This document shows, piece after piece, positions 21,449-29,169 of a DNA stretch of 64,000 nucleotides; position 1 is the stretch's first letter, and every line of letters begins with the position of its first letter. This stretch comes from Mycobacterium sp. D16R12 (GTDB taxonomy: Bacteria; Actinomycetota; Actinomycetes; Mycobacteriales; Mycobacteriaceae), in the NCBI RefSeq assembly GCF_002013465.1, contig NZ_MAFC01000020.1, positions 124,001-188,000 of the forward strand. Reading direction: 5' to 3'. The position numbers were made by a program, and so were the translations under genes. Under the pieces are notes generated by a model, which was given only the letters and a program-made list of their open reading frames with translations, did no database searches and was not told where the DNA came from.

Positions 21449-21785
21449 TTCTTTGATCTTTCTTTACTTGGGTTCGACATACCCGTTCGGCACGTCGGGC
21501 CCCGTTCCGACCGCCATACCCCGTGGAATGATCCTCGCAGTAACCGCGATCACAACGTCGATCCTGCGAGTGCAAAACACGAACACAGAAGCTGCGACCC
21601 CGTTAAGTAGAGCATGTTTGGGGCGTTGGCGATAGCGGTGTGCCACATAATTGCCGGGAAGTTCGGTGAACAGTGGCGAAACTTCGACCCGCGTTCGGCC
21701 TGCCTTACCCTGGCGTTATGGCCATCTGCGGTAGCGATCCCTGCGCCGATTTGGCACAAGTGTGCAGGTCACGAGGTGTTTTGCG
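21449..21785. other. Divergent intergenic region with the cspA 5' leader
   Basis: About 337 bases without a convincing gene between divergent cspA and the helicase gene. It is less GC-rich than its flanks and presumably holds both promoters and the untranslated cspA leader. I cannot assign -10 and -35 boxes with confidence. The short frames in it have no coding character. Confidence 0.5.
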
Positions 21786-24095
21786 GTGACCGTTGGGTAC
21801 GGTCGTGAGCTGCTGGATCTCATCGTGGCCGGTACGCCCAGCGGCGAGACCCCGGTGCGGCATATTTGCGATATTCCTGCACGAAATGCCGAGGTGGCCG
21901 CATGGCCGCAGTGGGCGCATCCCGACGCGGTAGCCGCATTTGCGGCCCAAGGGGTCAGCGATCCATGGTCGCACCAGGTCGCCGCCGCCTCCCTGGCATT
22001 CGCGGGACGTCACGTGGTGATAGCCACCGGAACCGCATCCGGGAAGTCGGTCGCGTATCAATTGCCGATCCTGACAGCCCTGGCCAAGGAGCCGCGGGCG
22101 CGAGCGCTCTACCTGGCGCCCACCAAGGCGCTCGGCCATGACCAGCTGCGCTCGGTCCGCGAATTGATCACGGGGATCGAAAGTTTCGAGCGAGTGCTGC
22201 CCTGCGCTTACGACGGGGACAGCTCCAACGAGTTGCGGCGGTTCGCACGCGAGAGCTCGCGGTGGATCTTCACCAATCCCGACATGATGCATGTTTCCCT
22301 GCTGCATAACCACACCCGGTGGTCGGTGTTCCTGCGCGGATTGCGCTACCTCGTGGTGGATGAGTGCCATTACTACCGAGGAGTTTTCGGGTCGAATGTG
22401 GCTCTCGTCCTGCAACGGCTACTGCGCTTGTGTGCACGCTACGGTTCGCACCCGACGGTGGTATTCGCCAGCGCCACGACCTCGAACCCCGGTGGGGCAG
22501 CCCAGGCACTGATCGGACAGCCTGTCGAAGAAGTGATCACCGACGGGTCGCCTCATGGAATGCGCACGGTGGCACTGTGGGAACCACCGTTGCTTCCGAT
22601 CACCGGCGAGAACGGGGCACCCGTGCGGCGACCGGTCAGCACCGAGACCTCCCGGCTGTTGGCCGATCTGGTCCAGGAGGGCGCGCGGACCCTGGCCTTC
22701 GTCCGATCGCGGCGCGGCGCGGAGATGACGGCGCTCGGTGCCGCCCATCGGCTCGCCGAGGTCGATCCGGCGCTGGTGTCCCAGGTGGCGGCATATCGGG
22801 CCGGGTATCTACCGGAGGACCGCCGGGCCTTGGAGCAGGCGTTGTCGACGGGCGCGTTGACCGGTGCGGCAACGACGAACGCTCTTGAGCTGGGCGTCGA
22901 CATCGCCGGATTGGATGCCGTTGTGGTGGCTGGTTTCCCGGGCACCGTGGCCTCATTTTGGCAGCAGGCAGGGCGCTCCGGTCGCCGGGGGCAGGGCTCG
23001 TTGGTAGTGCTAGTCGCCCGCGACGATCCACTGGACACCTACCTGGTTCACCATCCGGGCGCGCTACTGGACAAGCCGATCGAGGCGGTGGTGATCGACC
23101 CCACCAATCCGCACGTGCTGCGACCTCACCTGCTGTGCGCAGCAACAGAACTCCCGTTGACCGAAGACGACGTGCGGTCCTTGGACGCAGCGGATGTGGT
23201 CTCCGAGCTTGTCGATGACGGCTTACTACGCAAGCGACCCGGCGGATACTTCGCCGCACCGGGGCTCAATCCCTATGCGGCGGTAGATATCCGCGGTTCC
23301 ATTGGCGGCCAGATCACGATCCTGGAGGCCGATACAGGGCGAGTCCTGGGCACCGTCGATACCGGCCGAGCCCCGGCGACAGTGCACCCGGGATCGGTCT
23401 ATCTGCATTCCGGCGAGACGTACCTGGTCGATTCGCTCGATTTCGGTGATGGAATCGCCCTGGTGCACAACGCTACTCCCGACTACTCGACATTCGCCAG
23501 GTCCACCATCGATATCGCGATCACGGGTGAGGGCGAACGGGTGCACTTGGACGATGTACAGATTGGGCTGGTACCGGTGGACGTCACCCACCAGGTGATC
23601 GGCTACCTTCGCAAGCTGGCAACCGGCGAAATCCTCGACTTCGTCGAGCTAGACATGCCGTCCTCGACATTGAGTACCAAGGCGGTGATGTACACGCTCA
23701 CCCCGGAAGCGCTGGCAGGCATCGACATCGACGCACTCACCACGCCTGGCGCCCTACATGCCGCCGAGCATGCCGCGATCGGCCTGCTCCCGCTGGTGGC
23801 CAGCTGTGATCGCGGCGATATCGGCGGGGTGTCGACCGCGCTGCAACCCGAGACCGGCCTGCCTACGGTGTTCGTCTATGACGGCCACCCTGGCGGCGCG
23901 GGTTTCGCTGCCCGTGGATACGAGCAGCTGGCGATTTGGCTGGGTGCCACCGCCGACGCCATCGAGGCGTGCGAATGTGAGGCGGGGTGCCCGTCGTGCG
24001 TGCAATCGCCCAAGTGCGGCAACGGAAATTCCCCACTGGACAAAGCCGGGGCCGTCAAGGTGCTGCGGTTGGTGCTGTCCCGACTGCCGGGCTAG
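21786..24095 (+). CDS. DEAD/DEAH-box helicase with C-terminal zinc domain (SftH/MrfA family, Rv3649-like)
   Basis: A superfamily II DNA helicase of about 769 residues. Motif I is ATGTASGKSVAYQLP, motif II is DECH (VDECHYYRG), motif III SAT and motif VI QQAGRSGRRGQG. The C-terminal MZB-type module has four Cys in CECEAGCPSC followed by KCGNGN. M. smegmatis SftH is a 3'-5' DNA translocase of this clade, and B. subtilis MrfA acts in mitomycin repair. GTG 21786 is favoured because GAGGTG lies 8-13 bases upstream; GTG 21762 is the alternative. In other actinobacteria this gene adjoins the Tad locus; here 9 kb of other genes intervene. Confidence 0.92.
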   Translation: MTVGYGRELLDLIVAGTPSGETPVRHICDIPARNAEVAAWPQWAHPDAVAAFAAQGVSDPWSHQVAAASLAFAGRHVVIATGTASGKSVAYQLPILTALAKEPRARALYLAPTKALGHDQLRSVRELITGIESFERVLPCAYDGDSSNELRRFARESSRWIFTNPDMMHVSLLHNHTRWSVFLRGLRYLVVDECHYYRGVFGSNVALVLQRLLRLCARYGSHPTVVFASATTSNPGGAAQALIGQPVEEVITDGSPHGMRTVALWEPPLLPITGENGAPVRRPVSTETSRLLADLVQEGARTLAFVRSRRGAEMTALGAAHRLAEVDPALVSQVAAYRAGYLPEDRRALEQALSTGALTGAATTNALELGVDIAGLDAVVVAGFPGTVASFWQQAGRSGRRGQGSLVVLVARDDPLDTYLVHHPGALLDKPIEAVVIDPTNPHVLRPHLLCAATELPLTEDDVRSLDAADVVSELVDDGLLRKRPGGYFAAPGLNPYAAVDIRGSIGGQITILEADTGRVLGTVDTGRAPATVHPGSVYLHSGETYLVDSLDFGDGIALVHNATPDYSTFARSTIDIAITGEGERVHLDDVQIGLVPVDVTHQVIGYLRKLATGEILDFVELDMPSSTLSTKAVMYTLTPEALAGIDIDALTTPGALHAAEHAAIGLLPLVASCDRGDIGGVSTALQPETGLPTVFVYDGHPGGAGFAARGYEQLAIWLGATADAIEACECEAGCPSCVQSPKCGNGNSPLDKAGAVKVLRLVLSRLPG

Positions 24096-25195
24096 AAGGC
24101 GCGCGCGTACTGCTTGGGCACGGCAGGACTCAACTCAGCACCCAACTCACGCGCCGCCCGCCGCGGCCAGTATGGGTCGCGCAGCAGCTCGCGGCCCAGC
24201 AGCACCGCGGAGGCATCACCGGCGGCAAGGATCGATTCGGCCTGATGCGGCTCGGTGATCATGCCGACTGCCGCTGCGGGAAGGGTTGTTTCGGTCTGGA
24301 TGCGCCGGGCGAACCGCACTTGATATCCGGGTCCTGTTGGAATCCGGACATGCGGCACGTTGCCGCCCGTCGATACGTCGATGAGGTCTACCCCCCGTTC
24401 CTGTAACTGTCTGGCCAACTCGACAGTCTGGTCGGGTGTCCAGCTGTCTGCCTCCAACCCGGGCTCCTCGGACATCCAGTCGGTCGCCGACACCCTGACG
24501 AACAGCGGCAGGTGTTCGGGCCAGACAGTGCGTACCGCCGTGACGGTGTCCAGGGTGAGTTTGGCCCGACCGGAGAATGAGCCGCCGTACTCATCGGTGC
24601 GGGAATTGCTTGCCGGAGAAAGAAACTGGTGCTGGATGTAGCCGTGTGCGGCATGCACCTCAAGCACCTGGAAGCCCGCACGCAAGGCTCGCCGCGCGGC
24701 CTCCACATAGTCCTCGACGATCGCGGTGAGATCGGCGGAGCTGGCCGCCGCGGGCGGCGCGAAGTCGCCGTACGGCGTATCGGTGGGCCCGATTGTCTGC
24801 CAGTTCAATGGGTTCGAGGGGTCCAACGAGCGGTGTCCGTCCCACGGCGCGACGGTCGACGCCTTGCGTCCGGCATGTCCGAGTTGTACCGCGGGGACGG
24901 CACCAAAATCCTTGATGCTTGCCACGATGGCCGCCCAGGCCTGCTCCTGGGTATCGTTCCAGAGCCCGGTGTCGTACGGGGAAAGCCGCCCTTGCGGGTT
25001 GACGGCGGTGGCCTCGGTGAACACCAATCCAGCCCCGCCGACCGCGCGACTGATCAGATGGGTGCGGTGCCAGTCGTTCGGCGTGCCGGTCAAGGGGCCG
25101 GTGGGGTCGGCCGAGTACTGGCACATCGGCGACATCCACACCCGGTTGGGGATGGTGATGTCGCGCAGCCGGTACGGCTCGAACAGCAGGCTCAT
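24092..25195 (-). CDS. Old yellow enzyme-type NADH:flavin oxidoreductase
   Basis: A 367-residue FMN-dependent TIM-barrel ene-reductase of the YqjM-like group. It starts LFEPYRLRDITIPNRVWMSPMCQYSA; the Cys in MCQYS is the YqjM-class FMN-contacting residue. The substrate-binding pair is seen in VHAAHGYIQHQFLSP, with FVRVSATDW and the C-terminal phosphate-binding GRELLRDPYW. The ATG at 25195 is the family start; the open frame upstream adds only Arg-rich sequence. It is cytosolic and reduces activated C=C bonds. Its stop overlaps the helicase stop by 4 bases, convergently. The physiological substrate is unknown. Confidence 0.92.
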   Translation of the reverse strand: MSLLFEPYRLRDITIPNRVWMSPMCQYSADPTGPLTGTPNDWHRTHLISRAVGGAGLVFTEATAVNPQGRLSPYDTGLWNDTQEQAWAAIVASIKDFGAVPAVQLGHAGRKASTVAPWDGHRSLDPSNPLNWQTIGPTDTPYGDFAPPAAASSADLTAIVEDYVEAARRALRAGFQVLEVHAAHGYIQHQFLSPASNSRTDEYGGSFSGRAKLTLDTVTAVRTVWPEHLPLFVRVSATDWMSEEPGLEADSWTPDQTVELARQLQERGVDLIDVSTGGNVPHVRIPTGPGYQVRFARRIQTETTLPAAAVGMITEPHQAESILAAGDASAVLLGRELLRDPYWPRRAARELGAELSPAVPKQYARAF

Positions 25196-25288
25196 GGTCC
25201 GAAGGCTCCTCGCGTCGGGTCGGCGGCCAGCACGGCTGGCCCGGCACAATCCAACGCAGGCGCGTGCCGAATACTTCCCGCGCCCTAC

Positions 25289-26248
25289 TTACCCCGCCTG
25301 CTCGGTCGCCTGCCCCTGCGCGGACACCGACAGCGCCTCACGGATGAAGTCGGCGGAGAGAACGACCGCCTCGGCCGTATCGCGCGAGACGGCGATGGCC
25401 GGAAACGCATGCAGCTGCCAGGAGTAGCTGTGCACCTTGGCCACCGCGCCTGCCGCGGTGAGCTTCTCGGCAAGCTCTAGAGCGTCAGGCTCCAGGAACT
25501 CGTCCTGCGCGGTGATGAGCAGCGTGGGCGGGAACGCCTCGACAGGTACCGAAACAACCCGGCGCTCTCCAGTGAATTCCACTGGGCCCCTGTCGAATTT
25601 GGGTGCCAACTTCGCGAGCTTGCCCTTGGGCAGGTATGCGTCATGACGACTGGTGCTGGACGGATTGGCGGCCAAGTCCAGATCCAGCAGCGGCGAATAC
25701 CCGACATAGGCAACGGGTTTCGGCAGGCCATGGGTGTGCGCGTATTCGATGACCTTGCCGCTCAGGTACCCGCCGGCCGAGTCGCCGACAACGATTACCC
25801 GCGCGTAATCCTGCAGTAGCTCGCGGTAGGCCTGCACCGCATCCGCCACCGAGGAGCCCACACCGACCTCCGGCAGCTGCCGGTAGTCCAGCACGTAGAC
25901 GGGGATCTGGAGCTGGCGCGCCAACAGCCCGGTGATCTTGCGATGGGTGGCGGGGCCGCACGCGATGAACGCACCACCGTGCAGATACAGGAGGGCGGTA
26001 TCGGCGTCGCTGCTCTGCGTCCCGGCCGGCACCATCAGATCCGTGGGCCTGCCGGCCAACGCGGTCCGCGTCCGCTCCACGCCAGGCGCGTCGGGACCCC
26101 GCTGGGCGCCCCGGTCCAGCCACTTGAGCTGGCGAAGACCCGCGTCGAACACCGGAAACAGGATCAGCAGCGGCTTGACGAAGAGCAATACGAACAGAAA
26201 CGGCAACCGAGCCTTGAGACCCGACTTGGGGTGCAGGGTGACGACCAT
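25289..26248 (-). CDS. HSL-type alpha/beta hydrolase (esterase/lipase)
   Basis: A 319-residue carboxylesterase. An N-terminal hydrophobic helix (about residues 15-35) could anchor it to the membrane. The hormone-sensitive-lipase signature HGGAF forms the oxyanion hole, the nucleophile elbow is GDSAGG, the acid lies in AQDEFLEPDA, and the His in SYSWQLHAFP. Such LipR/steryl-acetyl-hydrolase-like enzymes act on short-chain or sterol esters. It is divergent from the TetR gene at 26295 with only 46 bases between starts, and an inverted repeat sits there, so that regulator probably controls it. Confidence 0.88.
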   Translation of the reverse strand: MVVTLHPKSGLKARLPFLFVLLFVKPLLILFPVFDAGLRQLKWLDRGAQRGPDAPGVERTRTALAGRPTDLMVPAGTQSSDADTALLYLHGGAFIACGPATHRKITGLLARQLQIPVYVLDYRQLPEVGVGSSVADAVQAYRELLQDYARVIVVGDSAGGYLSGKVIEYAHTHGLPKPVAYVGYSPLLDLDLAANPSSTSRHDAYLPKGKLAKLAPKFDRGPVEFTGERRVVSVPVEAFPPTLLITAQDEFLEPDALELAEKLTAAGAVAKVHSYSWQLHAFPAIAVSRDTAEAVVLSADFIREALSVSAQGQATEQAG

Positions 26249-26249
26249 T

Positions 26250-26263
26250 CGGTAACGCTACCG
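26250..26263. promoter_or_regulatory. Inverted repeat between esterase and tetR
   Basis: CGGTA (26250-26254) and TACCG (26259-26263) flank ACGC. The site contains AACGCTAC, whose reverse complement GTAGCGTT occurs in both copies of the tandem repeat beyond the tetR gene (26939-26946 and 26957-26964). It is a candidate operator for the TetR at 26295. Confidence 0.45.
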
Positions 26264-26294
26264 CCACCAGTTCGTGCGCCCGTAACCTCGGTGG

Positions 26295-26939
26295 GTGTCT
26301 GAGACCAGGGCCCGACGTCAAGACCGTCGCACCGCAGTAACGACAGCCGCCATCCTCGATGCGGCAGACGGGCTCTTCGTGGAGCGCGGGTTCCACGCGG
26401 TCACGATGGATGCCATCGCCGATGCCGCCGATCTCGCGGTCGGTTCGATCTATCACCACTTCAAGAACAAGGAACGCCTCTATCTCGCACTTGTCGAACG
26501 TGCGCTGGCAGTCAATGAGCAGGCGATGGCCCGGGCTTATGGCAAGGGGCGCACGCCGATGGAGGAACTGCGCGCGGCCAGTGACGCCTACTGCGATTTC
26601 CATCTGCAGAACCCGGGGTACTTCCGCATGATCGCCCTGCGCACCCTCGATGTTCCCCCGGGCGATATGGCCGACGAGGTCGAGCGCCGGATCGCCGACA
26701 AGGTCGAGTCGCTGGTCGGAGAGATCGCCGATGTGCTGCGCCGTGCGGACGCCGCGGGCGAGGTGCACTGCTCCGATCCGGTTCGGACGTCCATCTTCCT
26801 GTGGGGCGCCTGGAACGGCGTGCTGTCACTCAATTTGCGCCCCGACCGGCTGCGACTCGAGCCCACCGAAATGCAACGCGTGCTCGCGCTGGGTCGCGAG
26901 ATCATCGAGCGCGGCCTCGTCCGCAACAAACTCTTGTAG
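26295..26939 (+). CDS. TetR-family regulator
   Basis: A 214-residue TetR protein. The helix-turn-helix is at about residues 38-58 (MDAIADAADLAVGSIYHHF) after an Arg-rich N-terminus. The ligand domain includes FRMIALRTLDVPPGDM and IFLWGAWNGVLSLN, resembling regulators of fatty-acid or lipid genes. Start GTG 26295. It is divergent from the esterase and immediately upstream of the nitrilase gene. An 18-bp tandem repeat spans its stop codon, so the last codons and the following gap are a duplication product. Confidence 0.9.
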   Translation: MSETRARRQDRRTAVTTAAILDAADGLFVERGFHAVTMDAIADAADLAVGSIYHHFKNKERLYLALVERALAVNEQAMARAYGKGRTPMEELRAASDAYCDFHLQNPGYFRMIALRTLDVPPGDMADEVERRIADKVESLVGEIADVLRRADAAGEVHCSDPVRTSIFLWGAWNGVLSLNLRPDRLRLEPTEMQRVLALGREIIERGLVRNKLL

Positions 26940-26969
26940 TAGCGTTCAATTTTGTAGTAGCGTTCAATT
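26934..26969. repeat. Perfect 18-bp tandem duplication at the tetR stop codon
   Basis: The unit TTGTAGTAGCGTTCAATT occurs twice, end to end, at 26934-26951 and 26952-26969. The first copy contains the last codon and stop of tetR; the second ends one base before the ATG of the nitrilase gene. The unit carries GTAGCGTT, shared with the palindrome at 26250-26263. No Shine-Dalgarno sequence lies between repeat and ATG. Confidence 0.9.
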
Positions 26970-27890
26970 ATGGTGCTGGCAGCGGCGATCCAACTCGAAG
27001 CAGTCATCGGCGATGTGGACGCGAACCTGGACAGATGCTCCGCGTTCGCCGACAAGGCCGGGCAATCCGGGGCGCGGATCATCGCGTTGCCCGAGTTCTT
27101 CACCAGTGGGATCGCCTTCGACCCGTCCTTGAAAGATGCCGCGCTGCCCTTCTCGGGAGCCGCCACCGAACTGCTGTGCTCGCTGGCCCGTCGCTACGAC
27201 GCGCTTATCGGCGGCTCGTTCCTGTGCCGAGACGACGACGGGCACGTCCGCAATGCCTACGTCGCGGCGGACGCGACCGGGGTGGTCGGGCGTCACGACA
27301 AGGACCTCCCGACCATGTGGGAGAACTCCTTCTACATCGGCGGCCAGGACGACGGAGTGTTCCGCGCGGGTACCTATGAGGTCGGGGCGGCAGTGTGCTG
27401 GGAGTTGATGCGCACCCGCACGGCACAACGCATGCGTTCGCGCGTCGACCTGGTGATGACCGGTTCCGGCTGGTGGTCGATACCGCCGTGGCACCCACGC
27501 ACGACCTTCGAGGAAATGGAACGACGCAACCACGAGACCGCCCGGGCCGCGGCGGGAACTTTCGCCAAATATGTTGGAGCACCGGTTGTTCACGCCGCGC
27601 ATGTCGGCGACTTCCGCTGCGCCATGCCCTGGCTGCCCCTCGAGTACCGGGGCCATTTCGAGGGATCGACCCTTATCACCGATGGCGCCGGGCACATCAT
27701 CGCCGAACGTCGCCCCGAGCAGGGCCAAGGCATCCTTCTCGGCGAGATCGACCCCGGGCGCCAGAAACCCACGGCCGAGATTCCCGACCGCTTCTGGCTA
27801 CGTCCCCGAGGCGCACTGCCCACCGCCGCATGGCATTACCAGCGATGGCATGGCCGCCGGTGGTACCGCAGAAACATGGTGGGCGCATGA
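26970..27890 (+). CDS. Nitrilase/carbon-nitrogen hydrolase family protein
   Basis: A 306-residue CN-hydrolase. The catalytic triad is complete: Glu in IALPEFFTSG, Lys in GRHDKDLPTMWE, Cys in VGAAVCWELMRT. The fold starts VLAAAIQLEAVIGDVDANL, as in family members. These enzymes hydrolyse nitriles, amides or carbamoyl compounds, or act as acyltransferases; the subgroup cannot be assigned here. ATG 26970 follows the tandem repeat directly with no ribosome site. It overlaps the downstream small membrane gene by ATGA. With the upstream TetR it is likely one regulated unit. Confidence 0.88.
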   Translation: MVLAAAIQLEAVIGDVDANLDRCSAFADKAGQSGARIIALPEFFTSGIAFDPSLKDAALPFSGAATELLCSLARRYDALIGGSFLCRDDDGHVRNAYVAADATGVVGRHDKDLPTMWENSFYIGGQDDGVFRAGTYEVGAAVCWELMRTRTAQRMRSRVDLVMTGSGWWSIPPWHPRTTFEEMERRNHETARAAAGTFAKYVGAPVVHAAHVGDFRCAMPWLPLEYRGHFEGSTLITDGAGHIIAERRPEQGQGILLGEIDPGRQKPTAEIPDRFWLRPRGALPTAAWHYQRWHGRRWYRRNMVGA

Positions 27891-28255
27891 ACCTCGTCGT
27901 CCGCATAGGACTGGCCGAGTTGGCGTTCGGCGCGATGATGGGGTGGATGGTGGCCGCTAACTTCCTTGCCCCGCATGTGCTCAAACGCATCGGCGTGACG
28001 AATGGCCGCAGGCTTCTGCAGGCCCACCTGGACTACATCATGATGGGAATACTCCTGATCGCGGTGGGTCTGGCCGTACCGGGCATGCCCGGCTGGCTGG
28101 CCACCGTCGTGGTCTTTGGCGCGCTGTTGAATCCGACCTTGTTTCTCCCGATGGCGTTCAAGGAGAACATCGCATCCACCCCCGGCTTCAAGGCCGCCAC
28201 GTTCATCTCATTCGTGGCGATGAGCGGCGGTCTGGTAGTGGTTGCACTGCAATAG
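27887..28255 (+). CDS. Small four-TM membrane protein
   Basis: A 122-residue protein that is almost all membrane: hydrophobic segments at about residues 7-27, 45-62, 68-88 and 99-119. Its ATG overlaps the nitrilase stop (ATGA), which fixes the start; the longer frame upstream is an overlap shadow. Charged residues are few, with LQAHLDYIMMGI and FKENIASTPGFKA the polar loops. Coupling to the nitrilase suggests a joint role, for example moving its substrate or product. I do not recognise the family. Confidence 0.7.
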   Translation: MNLVVRIGLAELAFGAMMGWMVAANFLAPHVLKRIGVTNGRRLLQAHLDYIMMGILLIAVGLAVPGMPGWLATVVVFGALLNPTLFLPMAFKENIASTPGFKAATFISFVAMSGGLVVVALQ

Positions 28256-28275
28256 GGTTCGCCCTCTTGCCTGCT

Positions 28276-29115
28276 TCAGGCAGGCTTGGTGGCTCTGATC
28301 GTGTACGTCAGGGGCATGACTCCCGATCGCTCGGTCAGCGCCCATTCCCCTCCGGGCCGCTGCGTCATATGACCGGGCAGGGCCTCCCACGGCACACTGT
28401 CGTGCTCAGTAAGGAGATCGATGCGCAGACCGCTGGTGAGCAGAGCCGTCACGATCTCACCCAGAGAGTGATTCCATTCGTAGGTCTTTGATGCCTGGAT
28501 ACTCTTATCCGTCGGGACGTATGTTTGACCGTCATCCCATTCCAGCGGCTCGTCATGCTCGAAGTACGGGTAGCGCAGACGTAGCTCGTCGCCAACGGAG
28601 TCGTCTACCGACCATAAGATCGGATGCCCCTCCCGGATGACGAGAGATCCGCCGGGGGCGAGGAGCTCCGCGACCACTGTGGCCCATGCCTCGACGCGCG
28701 GCAGCCAGCACAGCGCACCGATTCCGGTGTAGACGAGGTCGAAGCTATTGCGCGGTAGCGCTTTTGCCGCATCATGGACGTCGGCCTCCACGAAGCTCAC
28801 GACATCACCTGTCTCGGCGGCTAGCGTCCGAGCCTCCCGGATGGCGTCTTCGGAGAAGTCCAGGCCGGTCACGATGGCCCCCAAACGGGCCAACGAGATC
28901 GTGTCGGTACCGATATGACACTGCAGATGCACGGTGTTCTTGCCGGTGATGTCACCGAGCACCGGCAGGTCGAAGCTCACGACATCCGAGAGTAACGAGC
29001 TGTTGGCTACGAAATTCTGTACCTGATACCCCGAACCATCCCGTGCCGCGTGAATTGCGGCCCGCTCGTTCCAGTTGGCACGATTTGCACCCAACCAACC
29101 AGCTCTTTCGCCCAT
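28276..29115 (-). CDS. Class I SAM-dependent methyltransferase
   Basis: A 279-residue methyltransferase. Motif I is VHLQCHIGTDTISLARLGA, a variant glycine loop; the acidic residue after strand 2 is in VTGLDFSEDAI; motif II is FVEADVHDA and motif IV is FDLVYTGIGAL. The last third carries EWNHSLGEIVTALLTSGLRID, found in a group of actinobacterial methyltransferases of unknown substrate. It is a soluble, apparently monocistronic gene, convergent with the nitrilase operon. ATG 29115 is the start. Confidence 0.85.
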   Translation of the reverse strand: MGERAGWLGANRANWNERAAIHAARDGSGYQVQNFVANSSLLSDVVSFDLPVLGDITGKNTVHLQCHIGTDTISLARLGAIVTGLDFSEDAIREARTLAAETGDVVSFVEADVHDAAKALPRNSFDLVYTGIGALCWLPRVEAWATVVAELLAPGGSLVIREGHPILWSVDDSVGDELRLRYPYFEHDEPLEWDDGQTYVPTDKSIQASKTYEWNHSLGEIVTALLTSGLRIDLLTEHDSVPWEALPGHMTQRPGGEWALTERSGVMPLTYTIRATKPA

Positions 29116-29169
29116 GACTCGGACTCTATCCGTTGACCGGGCCGGCGCGAGGATGGTCGCCTTCGCCGA

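Noticed and set aside
27395..27886. Extension of the small membrane protein frame
   Set aside because: It overlaps the nitrilase in another frame; the ATGA-coupled start at 27887 explains the gene.
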